Positions 17,883-26,924 of a DNA stretch of 64,000 bases are shown piece by piece. The stretch is from Bacillus rhizoplanae (GTDB taxonomy: Bacteria; Bacillota; Bacilli; Bacillales; Bacillaceae_G), in the NCBI RefSeq assembly GCF_917563915.1, contig NZ_CAKJTI010000015.1:1-64000 (forward strand). Reading direction: 5' to 3'. The position numbers were made by a program, and so were the translations under genes. The notes under the pieces were generated by a model, which saw only the letters and a program-made list of their open reading frames with translations, was not told the DNA's origin and ran no database searches. Positions within the stretch are counted from its first letter, which is position 1. Every line of letters begins with the position of its first letter.

Positions 17883-18355
17883 AATTCAATCACACCCTTT
17901 CAATAAAACATATGCTATTAGCTAACTAACCTTTCCTGAATATGATATGTTAATTATTTTGCTAGAGGTGGTATAGTTGTTTGGCTTAGGATTAGCAATG
18001 GTCAGGGAATTCAAAAGATGGAGATTGACGGCTTTGAAGGGATTGTAGGAGGTGAATTTAACTTTTAAGTATCATAACTTAAGAGTTGTGGAACAAATTC
18101 TTCTTCAACTAACCAGCTAATAGAAGCTTGGTGATTTTCCACAATCGGGCGCCATTCTTAAATAAGAAGACGTCTTTCTTTATCGGGCTATATTGTCGGG
18201 AATTATGGATTGCTAAAATCACAGAATTTTGAAATGATTGTTCCTATCTGTAGTTATAGGTTAAGAAGAGGGGTAATTTACCAAGTGAAAGTTGAACTAA
18301 TTTTTATTATTTTATTTAGGACTCGAACTTTACAATGGGAAATGAGGATGTAAAA
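17883..18355. other. Gene-free stretch with palindromic repeat motif
   Basis: No supported gene. It holds CTTCTTCAACTAACCAGC (18104) and TTTTCCACAATCGGGCGCC (18135-18153), members of the short repeats also seen at 16643, 17221, 18555 and 45779. Confidence 0.45.
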
Positions 18356-18532
18356 ATGGTGATGGTTTTATTCTCAATTTTATTAATGTTTTTAGGTTTA
18401 TTTTGTTTGTGGATGTCTATTTTCGGTAAAAAAAAGATGTTAGTAAGAAGGATATTCTTATTCTTTTTAGGAATAGGTATTGAAATTGTAGCTATTTATT
18501 TGTTAGATTTCTATTTGTTTTTTCAGCTTTAG
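18356..18532 (+). CDS. Small hydrophobic membrane protein
   Basis: A protein of about 58 residues with two membrane helices (MVMVLFSILLMFLGLFCLWM and a second starting IFLFFLGIGIEIVAIY) joined by FGKKKMLVRR. GAGGATG lies upstream of the ATG at 18356; an earlier ATG at 18335 is possible. Unrecognised and single. Such short two-helix proteins are common in the B. cereus group. Confidence 0.4.
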   Translation: MVMVLFSILLMFLGLFCLWMSIFGKKKMLVRRIFLFFLGIGIEIVAIYLLDFYLFFQL

Positions 18533-18564
18533 GAATATATTAACTTTTTTACTATTCCATAATT

Positions 18565-18742
18565 GGGCGCGATTGTGGAACAACATAGGTAGAAAGGATC
18601 AAACTTTTTTGTAAAAACCAAACTTAAATCTGCTAGAGAAGAATCCATTTTGATCAATCTTTTTTCAAAATGGATTCTTTTTATTTATCGTAAAACTTGG
18701 GATTGCGAGGTATTTTTGATCAAACTTTATTTCAAAGCTACA
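18565..18742 (+). repeat. 178-bp stem-loop repeat, copy 2
   Basis: Same length as copy 1, with only a handful of base differences. Direct orientation relative to copy 1, 1,339 bases away. The flanking palindrome TTCCATAATTGGGCGCGATTGTGGAA (18555-18580) overlaps its start. Bases 18743-18950 up to the next gene hold nothing else recognisable apart from an inverted CAGGTTAGTTG motif near 18893. Confidence 0.75.
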
Positions 18743-18950
18743 GCACCCTCTCGATCCAATACGCATGCATAATTATTACTCTTTCATTCAATTTTATGTT
18801 AGATACTCCCCTTTTGTAGTACTTACACGTGTAGTATGTAGTCTTTATATTTTCCTCCTTATTATTCTTAATAGACTACAGAAACTATCAAAGCAGGTTA
18901 GTTGTAGAAAAAGTAGAATATATTAAAGGGAAAATAGGGGAGTGAAGAAT

Positions 18951-19811
18951 ATGGAGATTACATTGAGTAATGGAGAGACACTTTTTTATAGAAAAAGGGA
19001 TGGCGGAGAAAATATTCTTCTTTTACTTCATGGAAATTTAGCATCTTCAGATCAGTGGGATTTACTAATGGAGCACTTACCTCTTAATTATACAATATAT
19101 GCACTTGATTTACGTGGTTACGGAAAATCTACTTATAATAAACCTATAAAAACTTTTAATGATTTTGCCATGGATATAAAGTTGTTCTGTGACGAATTAA
19201 ATTTAAAAACTTTTCATTTAATAGGTTGGTCAAATGGCGGTGGAGTGGCAATGCAATTTGCAGCTAATTTCCCTTCCAAAGTAAAAAAACTAATTTTACT
19301 GGCTTCTATGTCAACACGTGGGTATCCGGCTTATAATTCTAATGGTGAAAGACTTCATTCTAGAGCAGAAATTGCTTCTGATCCTATTATTAATAGAATG
19401 TTAAATGCACAAATTAATGGGGAAAAAGAATTCTTTAAAGGAGCTATGAATCAACTAGTATATCCTGTTAATAAACCAGAAAAAGCAAGATTTGAGAAAT
19501 ATTTAGAGGGGGCACTACGTCAGCAAAATATAATTGATGTAGCTGATGCAGCCAATAGATTTAATATTAGTTCGGTTTCAAATGGGATTATTGAAGGTAC
19601 GGGAGAATTAAATCATATTATTGCCCCAGTACTTGTATTATGGGGAAAAAATGATCTAATGACATCAGAATCGATGACATTAGAAATTATTAATGACATG
19701 AAGGAACATGACATTGATTTGACTTATAAAGTCCTAAATGCTGGCCATTCTCCTTTAGTAGATGACATACAAAGGGTAGTGTTAAATATAGATGACTTTT
19801 TACTAAATTAA
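18951..19811 (+). CDS. Alpha/beta hydrolase
   Basis: A 286-residue serine hydrolase of the AB_hydrolase_1 fold. LLLHGNLASSDQWD is the oxyanion loop, LDLRGYGKST follows strand 4, the nucleophile is in LIGWSNGGG (Ser), and the acid and His are in LWGKNDLMTS and NAGHSPLVDD. Substrate unknown. GGGGAG sits eight bases before the ATG at 18951; a GTG at 18942 overlaps the RBS. Cytoplasmic, single gene beside the repeat cluster. Confidence 0.75.
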   Translation: MEITLSNGETLFYRKRDGGENILLLLHGNLASSDQWDLLMEHLPLNYTIYALDLRGYGKSTYNKPIKTFNDFAMDIKLFCDELNLKTFHLIGWSNGGGVAMQFAANFPSKVKKLILLASMSTRGYPAYNSNGERLHSRAEIASDPIINRMLNAQINGEKEFFKGAMNQLVYPVNKPEKARFEKYLEGALRQQNIIDVADAANRFNISSVSNGIIEGTGELNHIIAPVLVLWGKNDLMTSESMTLEIINDMKEHDIDLTYKVLNAGHSPLVDDIQRVVLNIDDFLLN

Positions 19812-19990
19812 TACACTTTTTAGAAAACGGCAGTATTCCTATGTGAATGAAATGAGCTTTCTAAATGAAGCTAACAAAGATCTGTGAACAAATTTGAGAA
19901 AAGGAGGTTTTTGTGGAATAAGGATCAGAAACGATTTTTTATGAGTAACAATTCAGCTACTTTCATTTGTTTGCGAAAAATTTTACATAT

Positions 19991-20018
19991 AAAAAAGCCC
20001 ATTTCATAAGGGCTTTTT
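19991..20018. terminator. Terminator near the end of the pspA operon
   Basis: AAAAAAGCCC/GGGCTTTTTT with an eight-base loop; A- and T-runs on both sides allow use by the pspA operon (minus strand) and the hydrolase (plus strand). Confidence 0.8.
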
Positions 20019-20049
20019 TATATTACATAATAGTTAATAGGAAAAGAAA

Positions 20050-20709
20050 CTATTTATTTTCTTTTAATTTTGCTAATGCTTGTTGTACTTCTTCTTGTAG
20101 ATTTTGGTCTAAAATTTGTGCTTGATTAGGAGCGTTTAACTGATAAAAATAGTTACTAGCAGCTGCTTCTGCTTCTAGTTTTTGCACGTAAGTTTCGACA
20201 CGTGCAAAGCCTTTCACTGCATTTTCTGTATGGAAAGAAGCAAGTGCTGAGTTACTATTTTTTATGGCTTGCGCCGCATTTAATCGGGAAACAAGAACAA
20301 GTTCTTTATATTGTAATTCTTGATATTTCTCTTGCAGTTTGTCAATTTGCTCATATAATGCAGCGGTTTGTTGCTTTGTTATTTCGTACTGTTCACGATA
20401 TAATGCAGCTTTCTTTTCATTTGTGATTTTATCTTGTAAAGCTAGCTGAGCCATGTTATCTTCCTCGCGAGATACCGCAAGTTCAGCTTGACGAGTTCTT
20501 TTTGCGATAAGAGCATCAGCTTCCAAAATTAATGCTTCATATTTCTTTTCTAAATATAATTGGTGAGCCAGTGCTTTTTGTGCTTTTGTAATTTGTTCTT
20601 CTGTCTCTCTCAAGTATTGCTTCAGCATGCTAATAGGGCTTTCTAGCTTATCCAACGTTTGGTGTACATCTGCCATTACAATATTTTTAATGCGTTTTAG
20701 GATACCCAT
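20050..20709 (-). CDS. PspA/IM30 family envelope-stress protein
   Basis: A 219-residue, almost fully coiled-coil protein of the PspA/Vipp1/LiaH group, which assembles on stressed membranes. The N-terminal amphipathic segment MGILKRIKNIVMADVHQTLD and the following LDKLESPISMLKQYLRETEE are the usual PspA start. RBS AAGGAGGAG precedes the ATG. It is co-transcribed with the membrane gene upstream (three-base gap). It is probably activated by envelope stress; the two-component genes on the far side of this pair are candidates for control, but no site was identified. Confidence 0.85.
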   Translation of the reverse strand: MGILKRIKNIVMADVHQTLDKLESPISMLKQYLRETEEQITKAQKALAHQLYLEKKYEALILEADALIAKRTRQAELAVSREEDNMAQLALQDKITNEKKAALYREQYEITKQQTAALYEQIDKLQEKYQELQYKELVLVSRLNAAQAIKNSNSALASFHTENAVKGFARVETYVQKLEAEAAASNYFYQLNAPNQAQILDQNLQEEVQQALAKLKENK

Positions 20710-20712
20710 TGT

Positions 20713-21276
20713 TTAGTTCTCCTCCTTACGAATATTACGTTCCCATTGATCTAAAATGTCTATTTGTTTTTGCATTGTTGAAAAATTATATGTGTGAATA
20801 TCTATATGCTCATTTGCTATCGTTCTTTTCTGTTTGAATTTTCTATACGCCCAAGTAATAGCTGCGGCAAGTGCAAGTATTGGAATGAGCGGGAATAAAC
20901 CGATAACAAGGAGTAGCACTCCTGTCCACTTTTTAGCCATATTTCCTTCAGATTTGCAAAGAATTAACCAACCGAAAAGAACAAAGCCAAGTTCTAATAG
21001 GAATGGTGCAAAGAATACATCATCAAACTCTTTTTCATGATGCTTTTCATGATGAGCATGTCTTTCAGAGTCAGCAAAGCGCCCTTTCTCCGTAAAGAAA
21101 GCTTGTCCTTCTTTATGGGAGGCAACGGCATATTCAGCTTTTCTATGCTTCTCATGATCCCATTTTTCTGACTTCACACTATGTAGTCCGAAGAATAGTA
21201 AAGTAAGAAACAGGGGAAGGATTAAAATCCATTTTAGCCAGCGCAGCTTTTTGCATTTGTTCTTTTTCTTTTTCAT
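20713..21276 (-). CDS. Membrane partner protein of the PspA homolog
   Basis: A 187-residue protein with a basic N terminus (MKKKKNKCKKLRWLKW), a first membrane helix (about 15-30), a His/Glu-rich outer loop (HAHHEKHHEKEFD, about 74-86), two or three further helices (about 90-145), and a charged cytoplasmic tail. Not a recognised family; position just before pspA with overlapping control suggests a membrane anchor or regulator, by analogy with LiaI before LiaH. The His-rich loop could bind metal, which is inference. Confidence 0.6.
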   Translation of the reverse strand: MKKKKNKCKKLRWLKWILILPLFLTLLFFGLHSVKSEKWDHEKHRKAEYAVASHKEGQAFFTEKGRFADSERHAHHEKHHEKEFDDVFFAPFLLELGFVLFGWLILCKSEGNMAKKWTGVLLLVIGLFPLIPILALAAAITWAYRKFKQKRTIANEHIDIHTYNFSTMQKQIDILDQWERNIRKEEN

Positions 21277-21477
21277 GTGTTCACCTCCATCTATGATTCA
21301 TTATGTTTCAAGAAAAAATGAATCTAGAATTACTTTTGATAGAGTCAAAATCTGAATGTTTTATCACCTCGCTATATCTTTAGTAAGTCCTAGTGTAAAT
21401 CCTAGATGTGAGAATGGAATGAAAGGGGAATGATGAAAATATGAGAAATATATAAGAAAATTCTCATTATAATTAAA

Positions 21478-21501
21478 AACTCGCCAAATAGTTGACGAGT
21501 T
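21478..21501. terminator. Terminator after the histidine kinase gene
   Basis: AACTCGCCAA / TTGACGAGTT style hairpin with flanking A and T runs, 20 bases downstream of the kinase stop on the minus strand. Confidence 0.6.
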
Positions 21502-21520
21502 AATTTTTAAGCAACATATT

Positions 21521-22888
21521 TCATTTTTTTAAATAGATAGTAAAAATAGTCCCATGACCTAATTCACTCTCTACAGAAATATTGCCTCCATGTAATTCAA
21601 TAATTTCTTTTACAATTGCAAGACCTAAACCGCTTCCGCCTGTTGCGCGAGTTCGGGATTTATCGACTCTATAAAACCGCTCGAAAATATGAGATAGATC
21701 TTGTTCAGGGATACCTTCTCCTTCATCTTTTACTCTAATCTTAACGATTTCCTTGTTCTCTGTAACTGTAACAAATACTTTAGAATTTATGTCAGAGTGA
21801 GAATATGCATTGTTTAACAGATTGAGAATAACTTGTTCAAAACGTTGTTCGTCGAGTAGAAGAACAACGTCTTCTGGACACGAGGAAATAATACGAATAT
21901 TTTTATCGGTATAAGCTGGTTGGATTTTTGTTAATATGTTTTTTAATAAATCATATAGATTAGTCTGCTTTGTATTAATAACAAAATTGTGTTTTTCCAT
22001 TTTAGCTAATTCAAATAAATCTTGAACAAGCCGTGTTACATGATCAGCTTCTTCTTTAATAATAGATAAATAATGATTTTGATCTTGTGCAGCAATCTGA
22101 TTTTTAATAAGAATATCAGCGTATCCTCTAACATATGTTAATGGTGTTCGAAGTTCGTGCGCAACGCTAGCTAGAAATTCTCCTCGTTCCTTTTTTAAAT
22201 AATTTAAATCATCTGCAAGTTTTTGGATAGACTGCGCTAGTTCTCCTACTTCATCATTTCTATTAATATTTAAAGATACGGATAAATCCCCTTTACTCAT
22301 TTTTTCTGTTGCTTTTTTCATTTTAATTAAAGGATTAGTAAGAAGTTTTGATAATAAGAACATGGTAATAACAGTAAGGATAAAGGTAATGGCACCAATA
22401 ACTATAAATTGGTATGTTAAACGCTGAATCATTTGTTTAATAGAGTCAGTACCTAAAAACATGTATACATATCCTTTCGTATCACTACCAACTTGAATGG
22501 GACTAATTGTACAAATATAATTAGATGTTTTCCAATGATCTTCCACAACTGTGCCATTTTTATTAACAGGAGGCATTTTTGTATGTAAATGTTTTTCCAT
22601 AGAATGATCTACATTACTTGATTTTGCAAGAATTTCTCCATTTTTCGAAGTAATGACAACCTTAGTTTCTGCTTCCGATTCCATGAGAGCCACGTGAGAT
22701 ATAGTTTGATCATCGAAGTATTTCTCCAGTACATCACGATGATTATTTCCTCTAGTAAGGAGAGATTTTACTTCTTCCTGAACTCTCGTATTGACCAAGC
22801 TGTAATACAGTAGAAGAAACAATATACTTTCAATTAGAAAAGTACAAATAAAAAAATAAAATCCAAATTTTACTGAGATACGTTTCAT
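21521..22888 (-). CDS. Two-component sensor histidine kinase
   Basis: A 455-residue kinase: membrane helix about 8-30, an extracytoplasmic sensor loop about 31-158, helix about 159-180, HAMP about 181-235, HisKA with phosphoacceptor His244 (ASVAHELRTPLT), and HATPase with the N box NLLNNAYSHS and G boxes DEGEGIP and GGSGLGLAIV. It follows the response regulator after 31 bases. The signal is unknown; the divergently placed copper oxidase (start 23768) makes copper or oxidative stress a fair guess. No metal motif stands out in the sensor loop. Confidence 0.85.
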   Translation of the reverse strand: MKRISVKFGFYFFICTFLIESILFLLLYYSLVNTRVQEEVKSLLTRGNNHRDVLEKYFDDQTISHVALMESEAETKVVITSKNGEILAKSSNVDHSMEKHLHTKMPPVNKNGTVVEDHWKTSNYICTISPIQVGSDTKGYVYMFLGTDSIKQMIQRLTYQFIVIGAITFILTVITMFLLSKLLTNPLIKMKKATEKMSKGDLSVSLNINRNDEVGELAQSIQKLADDLNYLKKERGEFLASVAHELRTPLTYVRGYADILIKNQIAAQDQNHYLSIIKEEADHVTRLVQDLFELAKMEKHNFVINTKQTNLYDLLKNILTKIQPAYTDKNIRIISSCPEDVVLLLDEQRFEQVILNLLNNAYSHSDINSKVFVTVTENKEIVKIRVKDEGEGIPEQDLSHIFERFYRVDKSRTRATGGSGLGLAIVKEIIELHGGNISVESELGHGTIFTIYLKK

Positions 22889-22919
22889 AAACCTTCACGA
22901 TCCTTGTTGTTTAGTAATA

Positions 22920-23603
22920 TCATATATCTTTCTCTTCACTTGCCCAGCGATATCCGATTCCATATATAGTCTTAAGGTGATCATGAATTGGAAATAAAGA
23001 TTTTCGTAATTTTTCGCGCAAGTTACGAATATGCGAATCTACAGTTCGATCCTCTGTTTCTGATGTATGTCCCCAAATACGTTCAATAAGTTGCTCACGA
23101 CTAAATACGTAATTTACATTATTTAAAAATAAACCGAGTAGCGAAAATTCAATTGGGGTTAATAACAGTTCATTTCCATGCACAGAAGCAGTATGTTTTG
23201 CTTCATCCCACACCAATCCTTTATATTCTACTTTATGATGCTGCTTTGTTCTGCGTAGCACGGCCTCTATGCGAGCTAATAATTCTTCTTCATGAAACGG
23301 TTTCGTGATATAATCGTCAGCTCCTCTTTTTAATCCTTGTACAACGTCTTGTGTATCATCACGAGCTGTTAACATGATGATAGGTACGCTATTGAACTCA
23401 CGAATTCTCACGCAAGTTTCCCAACCATCCATTTCGGGCATCATAATGTCTAGTAAAATTAATCGAAATTCTTTTTCTTCTAATAAAGAAATCGCTTCTT
23501 TGCCAGAAGTTGCTTTTGTACAGTGATACCCCTTAGGGGCTAAATATAATGAAAGTAAATCTAACATACGCGGTTCATCATCTACTAATAGAATGTTAAT
23601 CAT
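22920..23603 (-). CDS. OmpR-family response regulator
   Basis: A 227-residue regulator with a receiver domain (acidic pocket DDE at 8-10, phosphorylated Asp52 in LLDIMMPEMDG, Thr in MLTARDD, Lys in ITKPF) and a winged-helix DNA-binding domain (LTPIEFSLLGLF, EDRTVDSHIRNLREKL, GIGYRW). RBS AAGGAGGG precedes the ATG. It forms an operon with the kinase downstream. It is divergent from the multicopper oxidase gene with about 160 bases between, so control of that gene is possible. Confidence 0.9.
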   Translation of the reverse strand: MINILLVDDEPRMLDLLSLYLAPKGYHCTKATSGKEAISLLEEKEFRLILLDIMMPEMDGWETCVRIREFNSVPIIMLTARDDTQDVVQGLKRGADDYITKPFHEEELLARIEAVLRRTKQHHKVEYKGLVWDEAKHTASVHGNELLLTPIEFSLLGLFLNNVNYVFSREQLIERIWGHTSETEDRTVDSHIRNLREKLRKSLFPIHDHLKTIYGIGYRWASEEKDI

Positions 23604-23767
23604 ATAGGCCCTCCTTAATTAAATGATACCTAAATATAAGATATTTTACTAAAAGATATTGAAGAAATTGTGCAGGGCGCTATGTGTTTTCTCGTTTTTG
23701 TCTCTCCATAATTTCTTGATAATTGTTCTATATAATAATTACGAACAAATTGGGGGAGGGATTTTTT

Positions 23768-25423
23768 ATGAAGAGAACGGTATTAACGGGGATTTCAATC
23801 GTAGCAATTTCTTTAATTGCTGCATGTTCTGCAACTACAAATACAGCAAGTGATCATAAAAATATGAACGATAAAAAGACCACACAGGCTGAAACAGCAA
23901 CAAAACCGTTACAAGTGATAAAAGGACCTGAAGTCACATTAGTGGCCAAAGAAGAGAAACAAAAATTAAGTAATGGTGTTGTTGTTCCAGTATGGACATT
24001 TAATGGCTCGTCCCCTGGACCAGAGATTCGTGTGAAGAAAGGTGACAAAGTTAAGGTTACATTAAAAAATGAACTATCTGTACCAGTATCTATTCATTGG
24101 CATGGATATCCTGTTCCAAACAATATGGATGGAATTCCAGGAGTAACACAAGATGCAATTGAACCGGGGAAAAGTTTTACGTATGAATTTGAAGCAAACG
24201 TACCAGGAACGTATTGGTATCATTCACATCAAGATTCTGTTAATCAGCTAGATCGAGGGCTGTATGGTTCTCTTGTTGTAGAAGATACAGATGAAAAGTA
24301 TGATAAAGATTACACATTAATGTTAGATGAATGGGTAACTGATAAAAAAGAAATTGATAAACAAATTAAGGAAATGACAAAAGGGAAAACAGAAAAAGTA
24401 GATGGTGATAAGTCTAGTATGGATCATGGAAATATGGAAAAGCATGATGATATGAACGGTATGGATCATTCTGGTATGGACATGGGAGGCGATAAAAAAG
24501 ACTCCGGTAATATGAAAGGCATGGATCATGGAAATATGAATATGGAAGGTCATAATATGAGTATGTATGATCTATTCACAATCAATGGGAAAAGCGGGGA
24601 TTTAATAGAGCCGTTGAAAGTAAAAAAAGGAGATAAAGTTCGACTTCGATTTATCAATGCTGGTTACTTATCACACAATATCCATGTTCATGGTCATGAT
24701 ATAAAAGTAATTGCAACAGATGGCCAGCCAATAAATGATCCAAAGGTTGTAAAAGACGAAGTGATTTCAATCGCACCGGGTGAACGTTATGATGTCGAGT
24801 TTACAGCGAATAATCCTGGGAAATGGTATGTTGAGGACCATGGAGAAGGAAAAGGTGTAAAAGGAATGAAAGCTGTTATTGAGTATGATGGCAGCAAAGA
24901 TATGAAAGATAAAGCGAATGAAAAAGAAAAACTTCCAACATTAGATATGACGAAATATGGTTCTAAGAAATTAGGAAGCTTCACATTAGATCAGCAATAT
25001 AATGCCACATATACAATGGATTTGAATACAGAAATGAATGGCAATGGAATGGTATATACAATTAACGGAAAAACATTTCCTAATATTGATCCAATTCAAG
25101 TGAAAAAAGGCGATTTAGTAAAAGTAAAATTAGTAAATCGTTCTAAAATGGATGATCATCCGATGCATTTGCACGGGCATTTCTTCCAAGTATTAAGTAA
25201 AAATGGAAAACCAATAGAAGGTTCTCCGATTGTAAAGGATACATTAAACTTGAAACCAGGAGAAGAATATGAGGTAGCATTTGTAGCAAATAATCCAGGC
25301 GAATGGATGTTCCATTGTCATGATTTGCATCATGCATCTGCCGGGATGGTCACAGAAGTGAAATATGAAGATTATAAATCTGATTATGTTCCAAACCCTA
25401 ATATTCCTAATATGCCAGAGTGA
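23768..25423 (+). CDS. Multicopper oxidase lipoprotein with Met/His-rich insert
   Basis: A 551-residue multicopper oxidase anchored outside the membrane: lipobox LIAAC with Cys20. Copper motifs are complete: IHWHGYP, WYHSHQD, HPMHLHGH and FHCHDLHHASAGM. Between the first and second cupredoxin domains there is an insert of about 50 residues full of MDHGNM-type repeats (Met, His, Asp, Gly), as in Cu(I)-oxidising enzymes such as CueO and staphylococcal Mco. It probably oxidises Cu(I) to less toxic Cu(II) at the cell surface. RBS GGGGGAGGG. It heads the copper island; its terminator is split by an IS. Confidence 0.85.
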   Translation: MKRTVLTGISIVAISLIAACSATTNTASDHKNMNDKKTTQAETATKPLQVIKGPEVTLVAKEEKQKLSNGVVVPVWTFNGSSPGPEIRVKKGDKVKVTLKNELSVPVSIHWHGYPVPNNMDGIPGVTQDAIEPGKSFTYEFEANVPGTYWYHSHQDSVNQLDRGLYGSLVVEDTDEKYDKDYTLMLDEWVTDKKEIDKQIKEMTKGKTEKVDGDKSSMDHGNMEKHDDMNGMDHSGMDMGGDKKDSGNMKGMDHGNMNMEGHNMSMYDLFTINGKSGDLIEPLKVKKGDKVRLRFINAGYLSHNIHVHGHDIKVIATDGQPINDPKVVKDEVISIAPGERYDVEFTANNPGKWYVEDHGEGKGVKGMKAVIEYDGSKDMKDKANEKEKLPTLDMTKYGSKKLGSFTLDQQYNATYTMDLNTEMNGNGMVYTINGKTFPNIDPIQVKKGDLVKVKLVNRSKMDDHPMHLHGHFFQVLSKNGKPIEGSPIVKDTLNLKPGEEYEVAFVANNPGEWMFHCHDLHHASAGMVTEVKYEDYKSDYVPNPNIPNMPE

Positions 25424-25457
25424 TGCTGAGTTCATATAACTTGTTATAAAATAACGT

Positions 25458-25470
25458 AAAGCAGTTATCT
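25458..25470 (+). terminator. Left half of a terminator split by an insertion sequence
   Basis: AAAGCAGTTATCT here pairs with AGATAGCTGCTTT at 26928-26940, on the other side of the IS. Removing the IS and one TAG copy gives a 13-bp stem with a TAG loop. Confidence 0.75.
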
Positions 25471-25528
25471 TAGTGAACTGCACCCCAATTGTTAGACACA
25501 GTCTAACAATTGGAGGTGCAGTTTTTTT

Positions 25529-26050
25529 ATGACTAAATTTACTTCAGAACAGAAAATAAATGCTGTAGTCCGTTATCAAAGTGGAACTGAAAGTATACAA
25601 GATATTGCGGAATCATTCGGGGCAAATTATGAAGTCGTTCGAATGTGGGTTAAGCAATTTGAATATCATGGCATAGATGCATTTAGAAAAAGCTATACAT
25701 CTTATTCCATGCAGGATAAACTGGACGTACTCAATTATATGAATGAAAATGGGACGTCTCCAAATGAAGCAGCCGTTATTTTTAATATTTCTTCACCTGG
25801 AATTATTAGAAAATGGCGTATTCAACTACGTACACAAGGAATAGACGCCCTTGAATCAAAGAAAAAGGGGCGTCCATCCATGACTAAAAAAAATCAAAAA
25901 TCAACCCAAAATCAAACACCAGCTGAAGGATCAGTTGAGGCATTACAAGCTGAGATAGAGCGTTTACGTATGAAGAATGCTTATTTAAAAAAGTTGAATG
26001 CCTTAGTTCAAAACAAGGAAAAATTACCAAACAAGATAAATCGCAAGTAA
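25529..26050 (+). CDS. IS3-family transposase OrfA
   Basis: A 173-residue DNA-binding subunit with two helix-turn-helix units (about 15-50 and 65-105; IQDIAESFGANYEVVRMWVK is the first recognition region), a basic RP patch (KKKGRPSMTKKN), and a C-terminal leucine zipper-like helix (ALQAEIERLRMKNAYLKKL). The slippery codons AAA AAG at 25988-25993 allow ribosomes to shift by -1 into OrfB. RBS GGAGGTG is inside the left end region. Confidence 0.85.
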   Translation: MTKFTSEQKINAVVRYQSGTESIQDIAESFGANYEVVRMWVKQFEYHGIDAFRKSYTSYSMQDKLDVLNYMNENGTSPNEAAVIFNISSPGIIRKWRIQLRTQGIDALESKKKGRPSMTKKNQKSTQNQTPAEGSVEALQAEIERLRMKNAYLKKLNALVQNKEKLPNKINRK

Positions 26051-26076
26051 TCTATGAACTAAGGAACGAATTCCCG

Positions 26077-26889
26077 GTGAAAGCACTTCTGAAATTAGCA
26101 GAAATCCCACGTAGCACATACTACTACTGGGTAAAAAACTTCGATCGCCCGGATAAAGATGAGGAATTAAAAATCTTAATTCAAACGATTTATGACGAGC
26201 ACGAAGGTCACTATGGATACCGTCGTATTCGCGATGAATTAACGAATCAAGGACACAAAGTCAATCATAAAAAAGTTCAGCGAATCATGAAAGAATTAGG
26301 TTTAAAAAGTCTAGTTCGTATGAAGAAATACCGTTCTTATAAAGGGAAAATAGGTAAAGTTGCGCCAAATATTTTAGAACGCAACTTTACAGCTGAAAAG
26401 CCGAACGAGAAATGGGTCACGGACATAACAGAATTTAAATTATTTGGTGAGAAGCTGTATGTATCCCCGATGTTAGATTTATTTAACGGAGAGATTATTG
26501 CCTATACAATCGGTTCAAGACCAACCTATTCGCTTGTATCGAAGATGCTGGAGAAGTCCTTTGAAAGATTAACAGAAGAAGATGAACTCCTTCTTCATTC
26601 TGATCAAGGGTGGCATTATCAGATGCAGAAGTATCGTCATGCCCTAAAAGAACGTAGGATCACTCAAAGTATGTCTCGTAAAGGTAACTGTTACGATAAT
26701 GCAGTCATTGAAAATTTCTTTGGTATCATGAAATCTGAATTTCTTTACCTAAACGATTTTGAGAACATAGAACACTTTAAACAAGAACTTAAAAAATATA
26801 TCGATTATTACAACCACAAGCGAATTAAGGCAAAATTAAAAGGCATGAGCCCGGTACAATACCGAGCTCATGCCCTAAAAGCTGCCTAA
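26077..26889 (+). CDS. IS3-family transposase OrfB (DDE integrase domain)
   Basis: The catalytic part of the transposase, made as an OrfAB fusion by -1 frameshifting; the open frame extends back to the slip site near 25993, and the first possible internal start is GTG at 26077. It has the HTH_21 segment (DEHEGHYGYRRIRDEL) and a complete DDE triad: D in KWVTDITEF, D in LLHSDQGWHY, and E in NAVIENFFGIMKSE. C terminus SPVQYRAHALKAA. No frameshift damage seen. Confidence 0.85.
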   Translation: MKALLKLAEIPRSTYYYWVKNFDRPDKDEELKILIQTIYDEHEGHYGYRRIRDELTNQGHKVNHKKVQRIMKELGLKSLVRMKKYRSYKGKIGKVAPNILERNFTAEKPNEKWVTDITEFKLFGEKLYVSPMLDLFNGEIIAYTIGSRPTYSLVSKMLEKSFERLTEEDELLLHSDQGWHYQMQKYRHALKERRITQSMSRKGNCYDNAVIENFFGIMKSEFLYLNDFENIEHFKQELKKYIDYYNHKRIKAKLKGMSPVQYRAHALKAA

Positions 26890-26924
26890 TGAAATAACCA
26901 GTCTAACTTTTTGGGGTCACTTCA

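Larger units (their letters stand above)
25474..26924 (+). mobile_element. Complete IS3-family (IS150-group) insertion sequence
   Basis: A 1,451-bp element. Left end TGAACTGCACCCCAATTGTT and right end complement TGAAGTGACCCCAAAAAGTT share an imperfect terminal repeat ending in GTTAGAC. A three-base target duplication TAG flanks it (25471-25473 and 26925-26927). It carries two overlapping frames joined by a -1 slippery site, A AAA AAG at 25987-25993. Both frames and both ends look intact, so it may be active. Confidence 0.9.

Noticed and set aside
24323-24553. Minus-strand His/Ile/Met-rich frame inside the oxidase gene
   Set aside because: It is the complement of the MDHGNM-type repeats and has no start signal.
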